Of a DNA stretch of 64,000 bases, positions 57,515 through 64,000 are shown one piece after another. Each line of letters opens with the position of its first letter. The stretch's first letter is position 1. The translations under genes and the position numbers were made by a program. The notes beneath the pieces are model-generated. The model was given only the letters and a program-made list of their open reading frames with translations, had not been told where the DNA came from and did not search any database. Origin of the DNA: an uncultured Chlamydiae bacterium (GTDB lineage: Bacteria > Chlamydiota > Chlamydiia > Chlamydiales > 2-12-FULL-49-11); contig CALKUQ010000041.1 of NCBI GenBank assembly GCA_937996705.1, positions 1-64,000 of the forward strand, given 5' to 3'.

Positions 57515-57520
57515 TATAAT
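57515..57520 (+). promoter_or_regulatory. Extended -10 promoter, leaderless mRNA likely
   Basis: TGG-TATAAT at 57512-57520, a perfect -10 with the extended TGn motif. The next ATG is at 57528, only 8 bases after the -10 ends, so the transcript would start at or next to the ATG. No ribosome site is visible for the gene. The -35 position (TCCATT) is poor. Confidence 0.5.
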
Positions 57521-57527
57521 CATAGCT

Positions 57528-58487
57528 ATGATACTCTTTCACTTAAATATTTATTTGCTCTCTCTCCTAGCCCCCCTTTCGGAAAAGCCGACCCCGCAAG
57601 AAATTAAAGAAATTTCTACTTCATTTTTCTCCCTAACGAAGAGTGAATTGCGGCTAAAAGAGCACTCTGCTCCAAAAGATCTTGCAGAAGCAGGGCTTGG
57701 AGACCCTATTTTCATGGTTTTAAACGGAGAAAACCAGCCAATTGGGGTTATAAAAACAGTTTCTATCGACGATCCAGACGCTAGAGCTAGCTTTGAAGCA
57801 GAGTATAAAACTCTTGATCTGATCAACCACCTCCCGTTGAAGAATTTTCACGCAATTCAGCTACGTGGGACTAGCGAGACAAAATCTCTTGGGATTGTAG
57901 CAGAAGATGTTGCCAAAGGATCTTCCTTAAACACCTATTTAAAAATGATCTCAAACTCTTCAAGCATAGAAAAACGATCGCAACTTTTACATGAATTAAA
58001 AATGGCTATAACCCATACAGCTAACGCGCTAGCAGAGCTTCACAACTACCAATCCTTTCCTTATCCAGAGCAAAAATATCTGATGAAATACGACACCGAT
58101 CAGCCCCCAGGTCCCTTCGGCATTATCCACGGAGACACCCACCCGGGCAACATCTTCTACGACGCAAAAAGCGACTTCCTTACATTCATTGACTTTGGTA
58201 GCGCAAACTTATCTGGAGAGGGGGCTCCTGTTCTCCAAGATGCAGCCAATTTCCTCCTTACATTTGAAATTTTTGCCTCCTACTACCGACTTACCCCTGA
58301 AGAAATCACCCTACTTACAAACTCCTTTATTGCTACGTATCAAGCCCAAATCCCTTCAGCTACCCTAGAATCCCTTACATTCTATAAAAATTACTACATA
58401 AAAACCTTCGCAAATCCAGAAAACTGGGACCCGAAATTCTCTGATCAGAGCCATTTTATTCAAACCTACTGTTACAATAACCTCTAA
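57528..58487 (+). CDS. APH/choline-kinase-fold phosphotransferase with N-terminal export-like segment
   Basis: A 319-residue protein from ATG 57528 (MILFHLNIYLLSLLAPLS); longer in-frame starts run antisense through rmuC and have no family support. The N-terminus is hydrophobic like a signal peptide. The catalytic core is a protein-kinase-like fold: IIHGDTHPGNIFYD (HGDxHxxN, about residue 200) and LTFIDFGSANLSGE (metal-binding Asp). An N-lobe Lys is likely in GVIKTVSID. Relatives phosphorylate sugars, choline, methylthioribose or aminoglycosides; the substrate is unknown. An exported kinase of this fold would meet host metabolites or ATP only outside, which is unusual. It lies in its own unit. 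Confidence 0.75.
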   Translation: MILFHLNIYLLSLLAPLSEKPTPQEIKEISTSFFSLTKSELRLKEHSAPKDLAEAGLGDPIFMVLNGENQPIGVIKTVSIDDPDARASFEAEYKTLDLINHLPLKNFHAIQLRGTSETKSLGIVAEDVAKGSSLNTYLKMISNSSSIEKRSQLLHELKMAITHTANALAELHNYQSFPYPEQKYLMKYDTDQPPGPFGIIHGDTHPGNIFYDAKSDFLTFIDFGSANLSGEGAPVLQDAANFLLTFEIFASYYRLTPEEITLLTNSFIATYQAQIPSATLESLTFYKNYYIKTFANPENWDPKFSDQSHFIQTYCYNNL

Positions 58488-58522
58488 AAATCAATGAGCT
58501 CCATAGAGTTTCTAATTTTTAG

Positions 58523-58552
58523 TTGACGAGTAAAAGATTTTTTTAATATAGT
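58523..58552 (+). promoter_or_regulatory. Sigma-70-type promoter for the Inc-like gene at 58588
   Basis: TTGACG at 58523-58528 and TATAGT at 58547-58552, 18-base T-rich spacer. The ATG at 58588 has AAAAGGAG upstream, so this is a clean promoter-leader-ribosome site unit. Confidence 0.65.
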
Positions 58553-58587
58553 CATAACTTTACTTATTCTTTACAAAAGGAGTTGTT

Positions 58588-59337
58588 ATGACGTCATTAA
58601 ATACCTGTTCCTCTAATTGCTTAGCTTTTTCAGTTACTACAGTCGCTGGAGCAACAACAGCGCTACCTTTTACTTGGCTTTTTGGAGCGTTTCCAGCTTG
58701 CCAAAACAATCCCCACACTTTTACAATCCTTCTTACTGCAGGAAGCGCATTCGCTATTTTAGCAAACGGTACAGAATGTTTATACTACACTATTAATGAA
58801 AGTATGACACAGGAGCGTGAAGTAGTCAGGCAAAATGTTGCCTCAAAAATATACTCCCTCCTTTTCCAACCTTTTGCAAATTTTTTTGGGGGATTTAGCC
58901 TTCTTGCAGGCGGTCTTATGCTTTCAGACAGTACTTGGACCTGCGAAACATCCTCCTCTAAATATCCATTTATTTTGCTCTACATGCAACTTTTTTTTAT
59001 TTTAGGAACTCTACATCAAATCTCACACTATTTAGCTATGTCTGAAAAATCGAGCCAAAGAAATCCTCAAGTTGCCCCTGAAGAAATAGATCCAGAGGTA
59101 GAAATGAGTGAAGAGGATGATGACGAATCTGAGAGCTCTGAAACTGGAGACATTCTTGTCATAACTGAAGGGAAAACAGCAATCATCCAAAGGGGAGCTA
59201 TAGCCTTCCTACTCCCAGGATCGATCACCTTTTTTCCCCCTGTTGCCACTGCTGCAAGACAACCCGAGCCGACGGCCCCCCCCTTAGATATAGAGACAGC
59301 CGTTCCCTTTTCTAATCTTCCTAAAGGATCTCATTAA
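58588..59337 (+). CDS. Multi-span membrane protein with acidic tail, possible Inc-like protein
   Basis: A 249-residue protein with a strong ribosome site. Hydrophobic spans lie at about 20-33, 45-60, 90-115 and 128-150. A highly acidic region follows (about 165-190, EVEMSEEDDDESESSETGD), then a further hydrophobic stretch (IIQRGAIAFLLPGSITFFPPVATAA). There is no cleavable signal peptide. Chlamydial inclusion membrane proteins have bilobed spans and cytosolic tails, so host-membrane placement is plausible; family not recognised. It converges with pssA, whose end is 11 bases away. Confidence 0.68.
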   Translation: MTSLNTCSSNCLAFSVTTVAGATTALPFTWLFGAFPACQNNPHTFTILLTAGSAFAILANGTECLYYTINESMTQEREVVRQNVASKIYSLLFQPFANFFGGFSLLAGGLMLSDSTWTCETSSSKYPFILLYMQLFFILGTLHQISHYLAMSEKSSQRNPQVAPEEIDPEVEMSEEDDDESESSETGDILVITEGKTAIIQRGAIAFLLPGSITFFPPVATAARQPEPTAPPLDIETAVPFSNLPKGSH

Positions 59338-59348
59338 GAGGGAGAGGA

Positions 59349-60134
59349 CTACTTTTTGGGGGAGAGCTTTTTTCGATTCAAAAATCTTATGAGGGCTAGA
59401 GAGAGTGAGACTCCCGTATAGCCCCATGAAATAACTAGCAGGAGGATGGCTAAATGATAAAAAAGCCCGTAAAACATCGATATCGCCAGAATCGTACCTA
59501 AAAATAGATACCGAAACGAAAATGGTCTTTGAAGATGGATCGCTTTTTGACTAGGGAATCTAATTCGACTCACCATTAAATAGGCTACAATCACTGCAAT
59601 GCAAGACAAAAGAGTGGTTTGAACCATTTCACTTAAAGGCATAATCTCTTGAACTAGAGGAGTATGTATAAATAAATTAGGCGCTACAAGACAAAGCGCT
59701 GCAGCGGGAATCGGAAGCCCTATAAAAACCTTTTTATCATCTGTTTTTATCTGTTTTGCGCGGACATTAAATCTCCCAAGCCTCAGTACACCACACACTG
59801 TGAATAACATAGCCGCACCTAATGCAAAAAAACTAAGAAATGTCCCTTGGTGAAGGGAGAGCGACTTTAACATTAAAACAGCGGGTGCAACTCCAAAAGA
59901 AATCGCATCTGCCAAAGAATCAAACACAAGCCCAAATTCACTCTCTGCTTTGATAGCTCTTGCCAGCGCCCCATCCAGCACATCTGCAATTGCTGCTAAA
60001 ATAAGGACTAAAGTCATCTGGTGAAGAAAGTCGTATGTCCCTATTCCAGTAAGGTTTGCTTTAAAAATAACAAATAAGCCACAAGAAAGGCCAAACGCCG
60101 TAACAAAATTTGGAATAAAATTGATCTTCTTCAT
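59349..60134 (-). CDS. pssA: CDP-diacylglycerol-serine O-phosphatidyltransferase
   Basis: A 261-residue integral membrane enzyme that makes phosphatidylserine from CDP-diacylglycerol. The CDP-alcohol phosphotransferase motif D-x2-DG-x2-AR-x8-G-x3-D-x3-D is complete (DVLDGALARAIKAESE, then FGLVFDSLAD). Six or more hydrophobic spans follow. The N-terminus MKKINFIPNFVTAFGLSCG fits class II PssA. The gene is monocistronic, divergent from the following Inc-like gene, with a gap of about 390 bases. Confidence 0.93.
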   Translation of the reverse strand: MKKINFIPNFVTAFGLSCGLFVIFKANLTGIGTYDFLHQMTLVLILAAIADVLDGALARAIKAESEFGLVFDSLADAISFGVAPAVLMLKSLSLHQGTFLSFFALGAAMLFTVCGVLRLGRFNVRAKQIKTDDKKVFIGLPIPAAALCLVAPNLFIHTPLVQEIMPLSEMVQTTLLSCIAVIVAYLMVSRIRFPSQKAIHLQRPFSFRYLFLGTILAISMFYGLFYHLAILLLVISWGYTGVSLSLALIRFLNRKKLSPKK

Positions 60135-60465
60135 ACCTCACTTATACACAAGTTACTAAATATACTGAAACAAATTCACCGCTTCAAATAAAATCTAAAA
60201 ATTTTTCTAAACGCCACCGCGACCTGCCCCCGCCTCACTTCCATCTCTTAGAGAAGAAGGTTTTTTTTAGCTACATAATAAACATCTTTCGAAACTCAAA
60301 GAAAGAAAATTTTCAGAACATATCACACAAGATAAAAAAAGCGCTCACCGGAGCGAGAATGGACCCGGTTTAAAATCTGTGGCAGCTCAAAATTTTCTAT
60401 AAAAATACTCCCCTAAACCAACTTCTCAATATCAGCCTCAATCATACCCATATTAAAAATCGCGA
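60135..60465. other. Intergenic gap without recognised gene
   Basis: About 330 bases between pssA and the promoter of the next gene. It is A/T-rich with a few GC-richer stretches (for example CGCCACCGCGACCTGCCCCC near 60210). I see no open frame of size, no hairpin with a T run and no match to the two repeat families. Upstream of pssA it may hold its promoter, which I cannot place with confidence. Confidence 0.4.
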
Positions 60466-60494
60466 TTGACAAATGAATTATTTCTCTATATTTT
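60466..60494 (+). promoter_or_regulatory. Sigma-70-type promoter for the gene at 60526
   Basis: A perfect TTGACA at 60466-60471, 17-base spacer, and TATTTT at 60489-60494. The ATG at 60526 with AGAGG upstream follows at the right distance. A TTG inside this promoter would be a false start. Confidence 0.65.
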
Positions 60495-60525
60495 TACAAG
60501 ATCTTTACATTCAAAAAGAGGTTTT

Positions 60526-61098
60526 ATGCTTGCTATTCATAGTTGTTTCAATCATCTAAAAAAACATTCTGAGCTTTCCGTTTTAACGATTTCAGGCTCT
60601 TGTGTGGGATTTTTTTCAGCCTATTTAATTGCCCCTCACGCTAAATGCCATGATAGCGGACCAGTTTATCCGATCGTAACGATTGCCCTCGGAGCTCTTG
60701 GACTTATTGCAAATTTTTGGCACAGCAAGACCCGATCAAGCATTCCTTCCAGGACCCTAGAACAACGCGCCCATGATGGAACGCTAATAAGAAGAATTAT
60801 CACCCCTGATCTTTCCTTAGGACAATCTCTTGCCTACCAATGCGCGGGGGCATCTATTGCGGCTGGGACAAACATGATAACAGGCCCCGCATTCTTATGC
60901 GCTCTCTCCTCACAAATTTATCCTATCGTCTTAATTCCTCTTCAAACACTGAGCATTGGGGGTATCTTTTACGGTTCTCGTCAATTACATTTAACTCAAA
61001 GGCAAATTCAAGATACCGACTCTGTCACAGACACAGAAGCCCCTACCTCCCCAGTTCCTACAACCCCACTCCCCGATTTTAAAGCAATCGCCCCCTAA
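60526..61098 (+). CDS. Membrane protein, possible Inc-like
   Basis: A 190-residue protein from ATG 60526 (MLAIHSCFNHLKKHSELSVL), which fits AGAGG and the promoter. Hydrophobic pairs lie at about 19-36 (VLTISGSCVGFFSAYLIA) with 45-62 (VYPIVTIALGALGLIANFW), and about 105-125 (YQCAGASIAAGTNMITG) with 128-158. The C-terminus is polar, Thr/Pro-rich (DTEAPTSPVPTTPLPDF). The two hairpin-like pairs and lack of a cleavable signal resemble Inc proteins. Function unknown. Confidence 0.66.
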   Translation: MLAIHSCFNHLKKHSELSVLTISGSCVGFFSAYLIAPHAKCHDSGPVYPIVTIALGALGLIANFWHSKTRSSIPSRTLEQRAHDGTLIRRIITPDLSLGQSLAYQCAGASIAAGTNMITGPAFLCALSSQIYPIVLIPLQTLSIGGIFYGSRQLHLTQRQIQDTDSVTDTEAPTSPVPTTPLPDFKAIAP

Positions 61099-61129
61099 CT
61101 AAATATATACTGGTTCCAGTTGAAATACC

Positions 61130-61489
61130 CTATTTGCAATCAGATAGCCTTAGATAGAACACTATCTGTGCTTCGTGAATTGGGGAAATCCCTGCTACAG
61201 ATTTGATTTCAACAATCCCTGGATCTTCAATGACCAAATCAGCTGGGTAACCACAATCAAGCATTAGATCTTTATAAAATACCGGTATCGCTTTTTGGCT
61301 TTCTACTTTTAGTTTTCGAAGAGGTAACTCATAAATTAAACAAGATTCATATGCAGATTCCAAAAGTCCGGGCCCAAGAATTCGATGTACATCTATGGCT
61401 GCTCCAATGATGTTTCCTATAATCTTATTTTCTTTCTCTCCGCGTGCTCTAGCGAACCGTGTTCGCGGGTGGTAGAAAAATTCATGCAT
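61130..61489 (-). pseudogene. GxxExxY-family protein, truncated at the C-terminus
   Basis: A PD-(D/E)XK-like GxxExxY protein: IIGAAIDVHRILGPGLLESAYESCL (family name motif GLLESAY) and ADLVIEDPGIVEIKSVAGISPIHEAQIVFYLRLS are exact family patterns. A TAG stop after SDCK removes the usual last ~20 residues (...G-LLINFNV...). The downstream sequence in another frame, reached by inserting one A in the AAA run, reads C-K-I-G-Y-F-N-W-N, which resembles that missing end. So the gene is most likely broken by a single-base deletion. Start at 61489 is uncertain (TTG at 61507 also possible). Function of the family is unknown. Confidence 0.7.
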
Positions 61490-61613
61490 AACATTATGCA
61501 CTATCAAGGGTGTTTTTTATCAAATCGATTCTTCAATCGTTTTCTGTATTTCTCTCCTTATAATTTTGAATTTCATGTATTGTTTAAGTGAAGATAATAA
61601 ATAATAATTAATT

Positions 61614-63266
61614 ATGAAAAATTCACTAAAAATTCTAAGACCAAAAGCTAATGCTCTTGTCAATCTTTCTACATTTCTTGAATACCCAGACATCGATAAA
61701 AATCAAATGCTTGGCGAAGCGCTCTCAAACTTGATGGAGACGGAGTCATTTCCCCCTCCTGTCCAAAAATTTCTAGAAATACCTAGATTTAAAGATCTTG
61801 TAGAAAGACTGAAAGAGGGAGCCCTAGATGGAAACTCTTTACTTTCTACAGAAATCCACGCCCTTCAATTGCTTTTAGAGTCCTTTCATAATCTTGTCCA
61901 CCTCGACTATGAGTTTGAGCAAATTGAACACCCTGTAGTTCAGGCTAAAGTACTTGAGCAAAATATTCAAGATTACCTCTCCTGTATTTCCCTTTTTATC
62001 CCGTATGAAGGAAGGCTTATTAATGAAATTATCTCTGATCTTTTTGGCTCTGTTCATTTTTTTACAAGTACCCTTAAAACCACTATTTTGGAAAACGCTA
62101 CTTTTTTTAATAAAAAACTGATCGCTTTTATGGACTCTCCCATCATCTCCCTTCTATTACATTTAGATAGATCCAATTATCATGATTTTGCGATGTCGAA
62201 TTGGTATCCTGTTGCAATTGAGTTAAATATTGATGCCAAGCTTGAAATGAAAAAAAACGAACTGGCAGCTCTTGCCAAAGGAAATGCTCATAAAATTTTA
62301 AACCAAATCCAAACTGTCTTAGGAGACATGAGCCAGACCTATCTGAGAACCCCTCCTGCAGAAATCGCAAGCTCTGTAAAACAAATCATTCTCCATGAGT
62401 TATCAAACGTTGATAAACTGTCTGGGCAAAAAGTAAATGAACTCTTTTATCTTGAATTTTGGAAAGAGTTCTACGCTATCCAACTAATTCGTGAAAAAGG
62501 ATTTATATCGAAGCTAAACACTCTTATGGACCATCTTCTCCCCTTAAAAATGAGCCTGTATCAACTAATTAATTCTTATGGATTAGTCCTCCCTTTAGAA
62601 TTTACAACTTATTTAAAAGGGTTATCTCGACCGCTAGAGTTTATTCTATTTCCTTTAGGAAAACCAAATTTAATCGGCGCGGAATTAGCTATCGGATTCT
62701 ACACCACTCAAATTGAATATCTCAATGAAATGCTAAGTTCTCCCGATCATAAAAAAATCCCTGAAAGCTCCTATGAACGTCTCTTTTCGCTCACACCGTT
62801 AGTCATTTCCTTTTTAGAGACCTACCAAGCAGCAAGCCCTCTGACTTCTTTTCACACACTCAAAGAGACTTTTGAAACCTTATTTTCTGGCTCTGAAGCT
62901 TTTGTAGAATACACACAAGAGGAAATCACCAAAAAAATCGAAGACAGATTTAACCAATTTATCCCTCTTGACCCTCAACCCCTTCTACTTCTCGAAGCTT
63001 CTCTTAATAAAATCACCTCTGAACTGCACCTTATTCTAAAAGAGATAGACTCTATCACGATTGAACACAGTGTGTTGAAAGAAAAGCTTTTTTCTTTAGA
63101 AAGAATTGATCTCCCCTCATACTCTCAAAGCTGGCACACCTTTGGGGAAATCCTTGGAGTCCTAATTATCTTCACCTCTCAGCACAACCCTAATTTTTTA
63201 GCTAATTTTGAACCCAATTTGAAAAACTTGTTTTCCCCAGTATTTTTCCATGCTGTTTTCGAGTAG
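61614..63266 (+). CDS. Large helical hypothetical protein
   Basis: A 550-residue protein, not recognised. It is helical and acidic-to-neutral with no signal peptide or span. The N-terminal part has LVNLSTFLEYPDIDKNQM and repeated FL..LE segments. The C-terminus contains a hydrophobic-aromatic run (SYSQSWHTFGEILGVLIIFTSQHNP). The start at 61614 follows an AT-rich, promoter-like gap without a good ribosome site. Similar in size and style to the gene at 42251-44098. A palindromic stem of the family 1 type follows its stop. Confidence 0.62.
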   Translation: MKNSLKILRPKANALVNLSTFLEYPDIDKNQMLGEALSNLMETESFPPPVQKFLEIPRFKDLVERLKEGALDGNSLLSTEIHALQLLLESFHNLVHLDYEFEQIEHPVVQAKVLEQNIQDYLSCISLFIPYEGRLINEIISDLFGSVHFFTSTLKTTILENATFFNKKLIAFMDSPIISLLLHLDRSNYHDFAMSNWYPVAIELNIDAKLEMKKNELAALAKGNAHKILNQIQTVLGDMSQTYLRTPPAEIASSVKQIILHELSNVDKLSGQKVNELFYLEFWKEFYAIQLIREKGFISKLNTLMDHLLPLKMSLYQLINSYGLVLPLEFTTYLKGLSRPLEFILFPLGKPNLIGAELAIGFYTTQIEYLNEMLSSPDHKKIPESSYERLFSLTPLVISFLETYQAASPLTSFHTLKETFETLFSGSEAFVEYTQEEITKKIEDRFNQFIPLDPQPLLLLEASLNKITSELHLILKEIDSITIEHSVLKEKLFSLERIDLPSYSQSWHTFGEILGVLIIFTSQHNPNFLANFEPNLKNLFSPVFFHAVFE

Positions 63267-63310
63267 TTTTTTAATAAAATCGTTCAGAAACGCCCTGTTA
63301 AATCTAAATC

Positions 63311-63348
63311 GCTACTTATTTGCTCGGCACTAAGGGCGTATAAGTAGC
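63311..63348. repeat. Family 1 repeat remnant D, forming a hairpin
   Basis: GCTACTTAT (63311-63319) and ATAAGTAGC (63340-63348) are exact inverted repeats around a 20-base loop containing GCACTAAGGGCGT. The ends match the CTACTTATTCGCC tips of copies A-C, so this is a short tip-to-tip remnant. It follows the stop of the gene ending at 63266 and lies just before the end of the ankyrin gene, where it can act as a two-way terminator. Confidence 0.65.
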
Positions 63349-63358
63349 AGACCAGCTT

Positions 63359-64000
63359 TTAAAGACCATATCGAGTAACAAGGGCACTAATTCTCTGAAT
63401 TAGGGTTCGTTTCTCGATTTCTAATTTAGTCATCACCCTTTGCGTCGCCCGTTTCACCATTTCGGCAACAATCAATTCGCTCATTTCAGGGGATCCTTTT
63501 GCAGCTTCTCGTGTTAGAGGGTCTATTTCCAATTCTGGATTAGAAAGGCTTAAAAAATATTGAACGATAGTAAAAAACCTATTCTGAACGGCTAAAGTCA
63601 ATGGAGAAACTCCAGAACTGTCCTTAATAGTTAGATCAGCTCCCCTTTCTATTAAAAACTGAGCGCATTCGAGCTTATTTTTTTCAAATTCACGCATTCT
63701 ATTTTCGTACTCTTCTTGACTCTCCTCTTCTTTCTTGTCATATTCAGCTGGTCTTGCGCTTACAAAGATAATGGGAGTGCATCCAAAGTCATCTCCTTGA
63801 TTAACAGAAATCCTTGAAGAGACTAAAGGATACATTTTTTTAAGAGCATCTACATGCCCATATTTTGTAAGATTACAGAGAATACTACGGCCATCACTAT
63901 CTACAAATTCACAATATTGAATATACTTTTTTAGGTTATCTAGATCCCCTCTTCGAGCAGCTCCTCCTAAGTAATCTCCTATAGGAACAGTTTCTGTACG
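63359..64000 (-). CDS. Ankyrin-repeat protein (partial, C-terminal part)
   Basis: The minus-strand frame is open from the window edge (64000) to a stop at 63359, so at least 214 residues of the C-terminus are present. Ankyrin repeats are visible: GDYLGGAARRGDLDNLKKYI, DSDGRSILCNLTKYGHVDALKK, CAQFLIERGADLTIKDSSGVSPLTLAVQN. The last 70 residues (RATQRVMTKLEIEKRTLIQ...) are helical and basic. One repeat has an insertion of a charged coiled segment (KKEEESQEEYENRMREFEKN). Ankyrin proteins are common effectors of intracellular bacteria. The start lies outside the window. Confidence 0.85.
   Translation of the reverse strand, partial: RTETVPIGDYLGGAARRGDLDNLKKYIQYCEFVDSDGRSILCNLTKYGHVDALKKMYPLVSSRISVNQGDDFGCTPIIFVSARPAEYDKKEEESQEEYENRMREFEKNKLECAQFLIERGADLTIKDSSGVSPLTLAVQNRFFTIVQYFLSLSNPELEIDPLTREAAKGSPEMSELIVAEMVKRATQRVMTKLEIEKRTLIQRISALVTRYGL

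Noticed and set aside
57171..57527. N-terminal extension of the exported kinase gene back to 57171
   Set aside because: The extension would run antisense through the conserved rmuC N-terminal region and encodes Ser/Phe-rich shadow sequence. The ATG at 57528 with a -10 just upstream is preferred.
1..64000. Plasmid or phage origin for the window
   Set aside because: Housekeeping operons with chlamydial chromosomal order fill the window and no replication initiator, integrase or phage structural gene was found.

Overview
The window is bacterial and almost certainly from a member of the phylum Chlamydiota outside the family Chlamydiaceae (a Parachlamydia-, Waddlia- or Simkania-like 'environmental' chlamydia). 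The evidence is gene order and gene type: prmC-prfA-rpmE, then ffh-rpsP-trmD-rplS-rnhB-(yicC)-gmk-small ORF-metG-recD follow the C. trachomatis block CT022-CT033; tadA-rpsO-pnp follow CT844-CT842; pyk next to a double-length uvrA follows CT332-CT333; phoH, a SWIM-type protein and an SH3 surface protein follow CT015-CT017; and there is an ADP/ATP-translocase (NTT) family nucleotide carrier, typical of energy-parasitic intracellular bacteria. CT numbers are from memory, not from a search. The species cannot be named from this sequence.

Layout. 1-12 kb: end of a membrane-protein gene, tRNA-Asn, a hypothetical gene, recD-like helicase, a frameshifted gene, then a tight minus-strand translation/housekeeping operon (rpsP to metG) headed by ffh. 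12-15.7 kb: an accessory insert between ffh and prmC that holds two copies of a palindromic repeat, a small membrane protein, a TraB/GumN-family protein, a four-helix membrane protein and an exported amphipathic-helix protein. 15.7-21 kb: prmC, prfA, rpmE, tadA (minus) and rpsO, pnp (plus). 21-24 kb: a membrane-anchored RING-H2 protein, a possible effector, a perfect-palindrome element and a pentapeptide-repeat protein. 24-34.5 kb: NTT carrier, two tandem histidine phosphatases, pyruvate kinase, the tandem-duplicated UvrA and the 4.5S (SRP) RNA. 34.5-44 kb: a protein built from about ten copies of a ~32-residue repeat, an outer-membrane barrel, two paralogous possible effectors, a family 9 glycosyltransferase, RluA-type synthase, SSB and a large hypothetical gene. 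44-49 kb: two repeat elements, then a compact trio: an exported 2-oxoglutarate/Fe(II) oxygenase-like protein, a large polyglycine-rich surface protein, and a membrane-anchored CAP59-like glycosyltransferase. 49-64 kb: phoH, CT016-like, a Ctad1-like SH3 protein, a PPDK/PEP-synthase-like giant protein, rmuC, an exported APH-like kinase, Inc-like membrane proteins, pssA, a broken GxxExxY gene, a hypothetical gene and the end of an ankyrin-repeat gene.

How it fits together. The housekeeping operons make ribosomes, protein-export RNP (ffh plus ffs) and repair enzymes. The accessory genes between them look like a host-interaction repertoire: exported or membrane proteins with eukaryote-like domains (RING-H2, ankyrin, SH3, kinase) and unrecognised families, each usually with its own promoter. 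At least two families of small palindromic non-coding elements are interspersed at gene borders. The best candidate for an undescribed system is the 44.5-49.2 kb oxygenase / Gly-rich surface protein / glycosyltransferase cluster, which looks like a surface-protein modification unit; other strong candidates are the RING-H2 membrane protein, the 32-residue repeat protein and the PPDK-like fusion.
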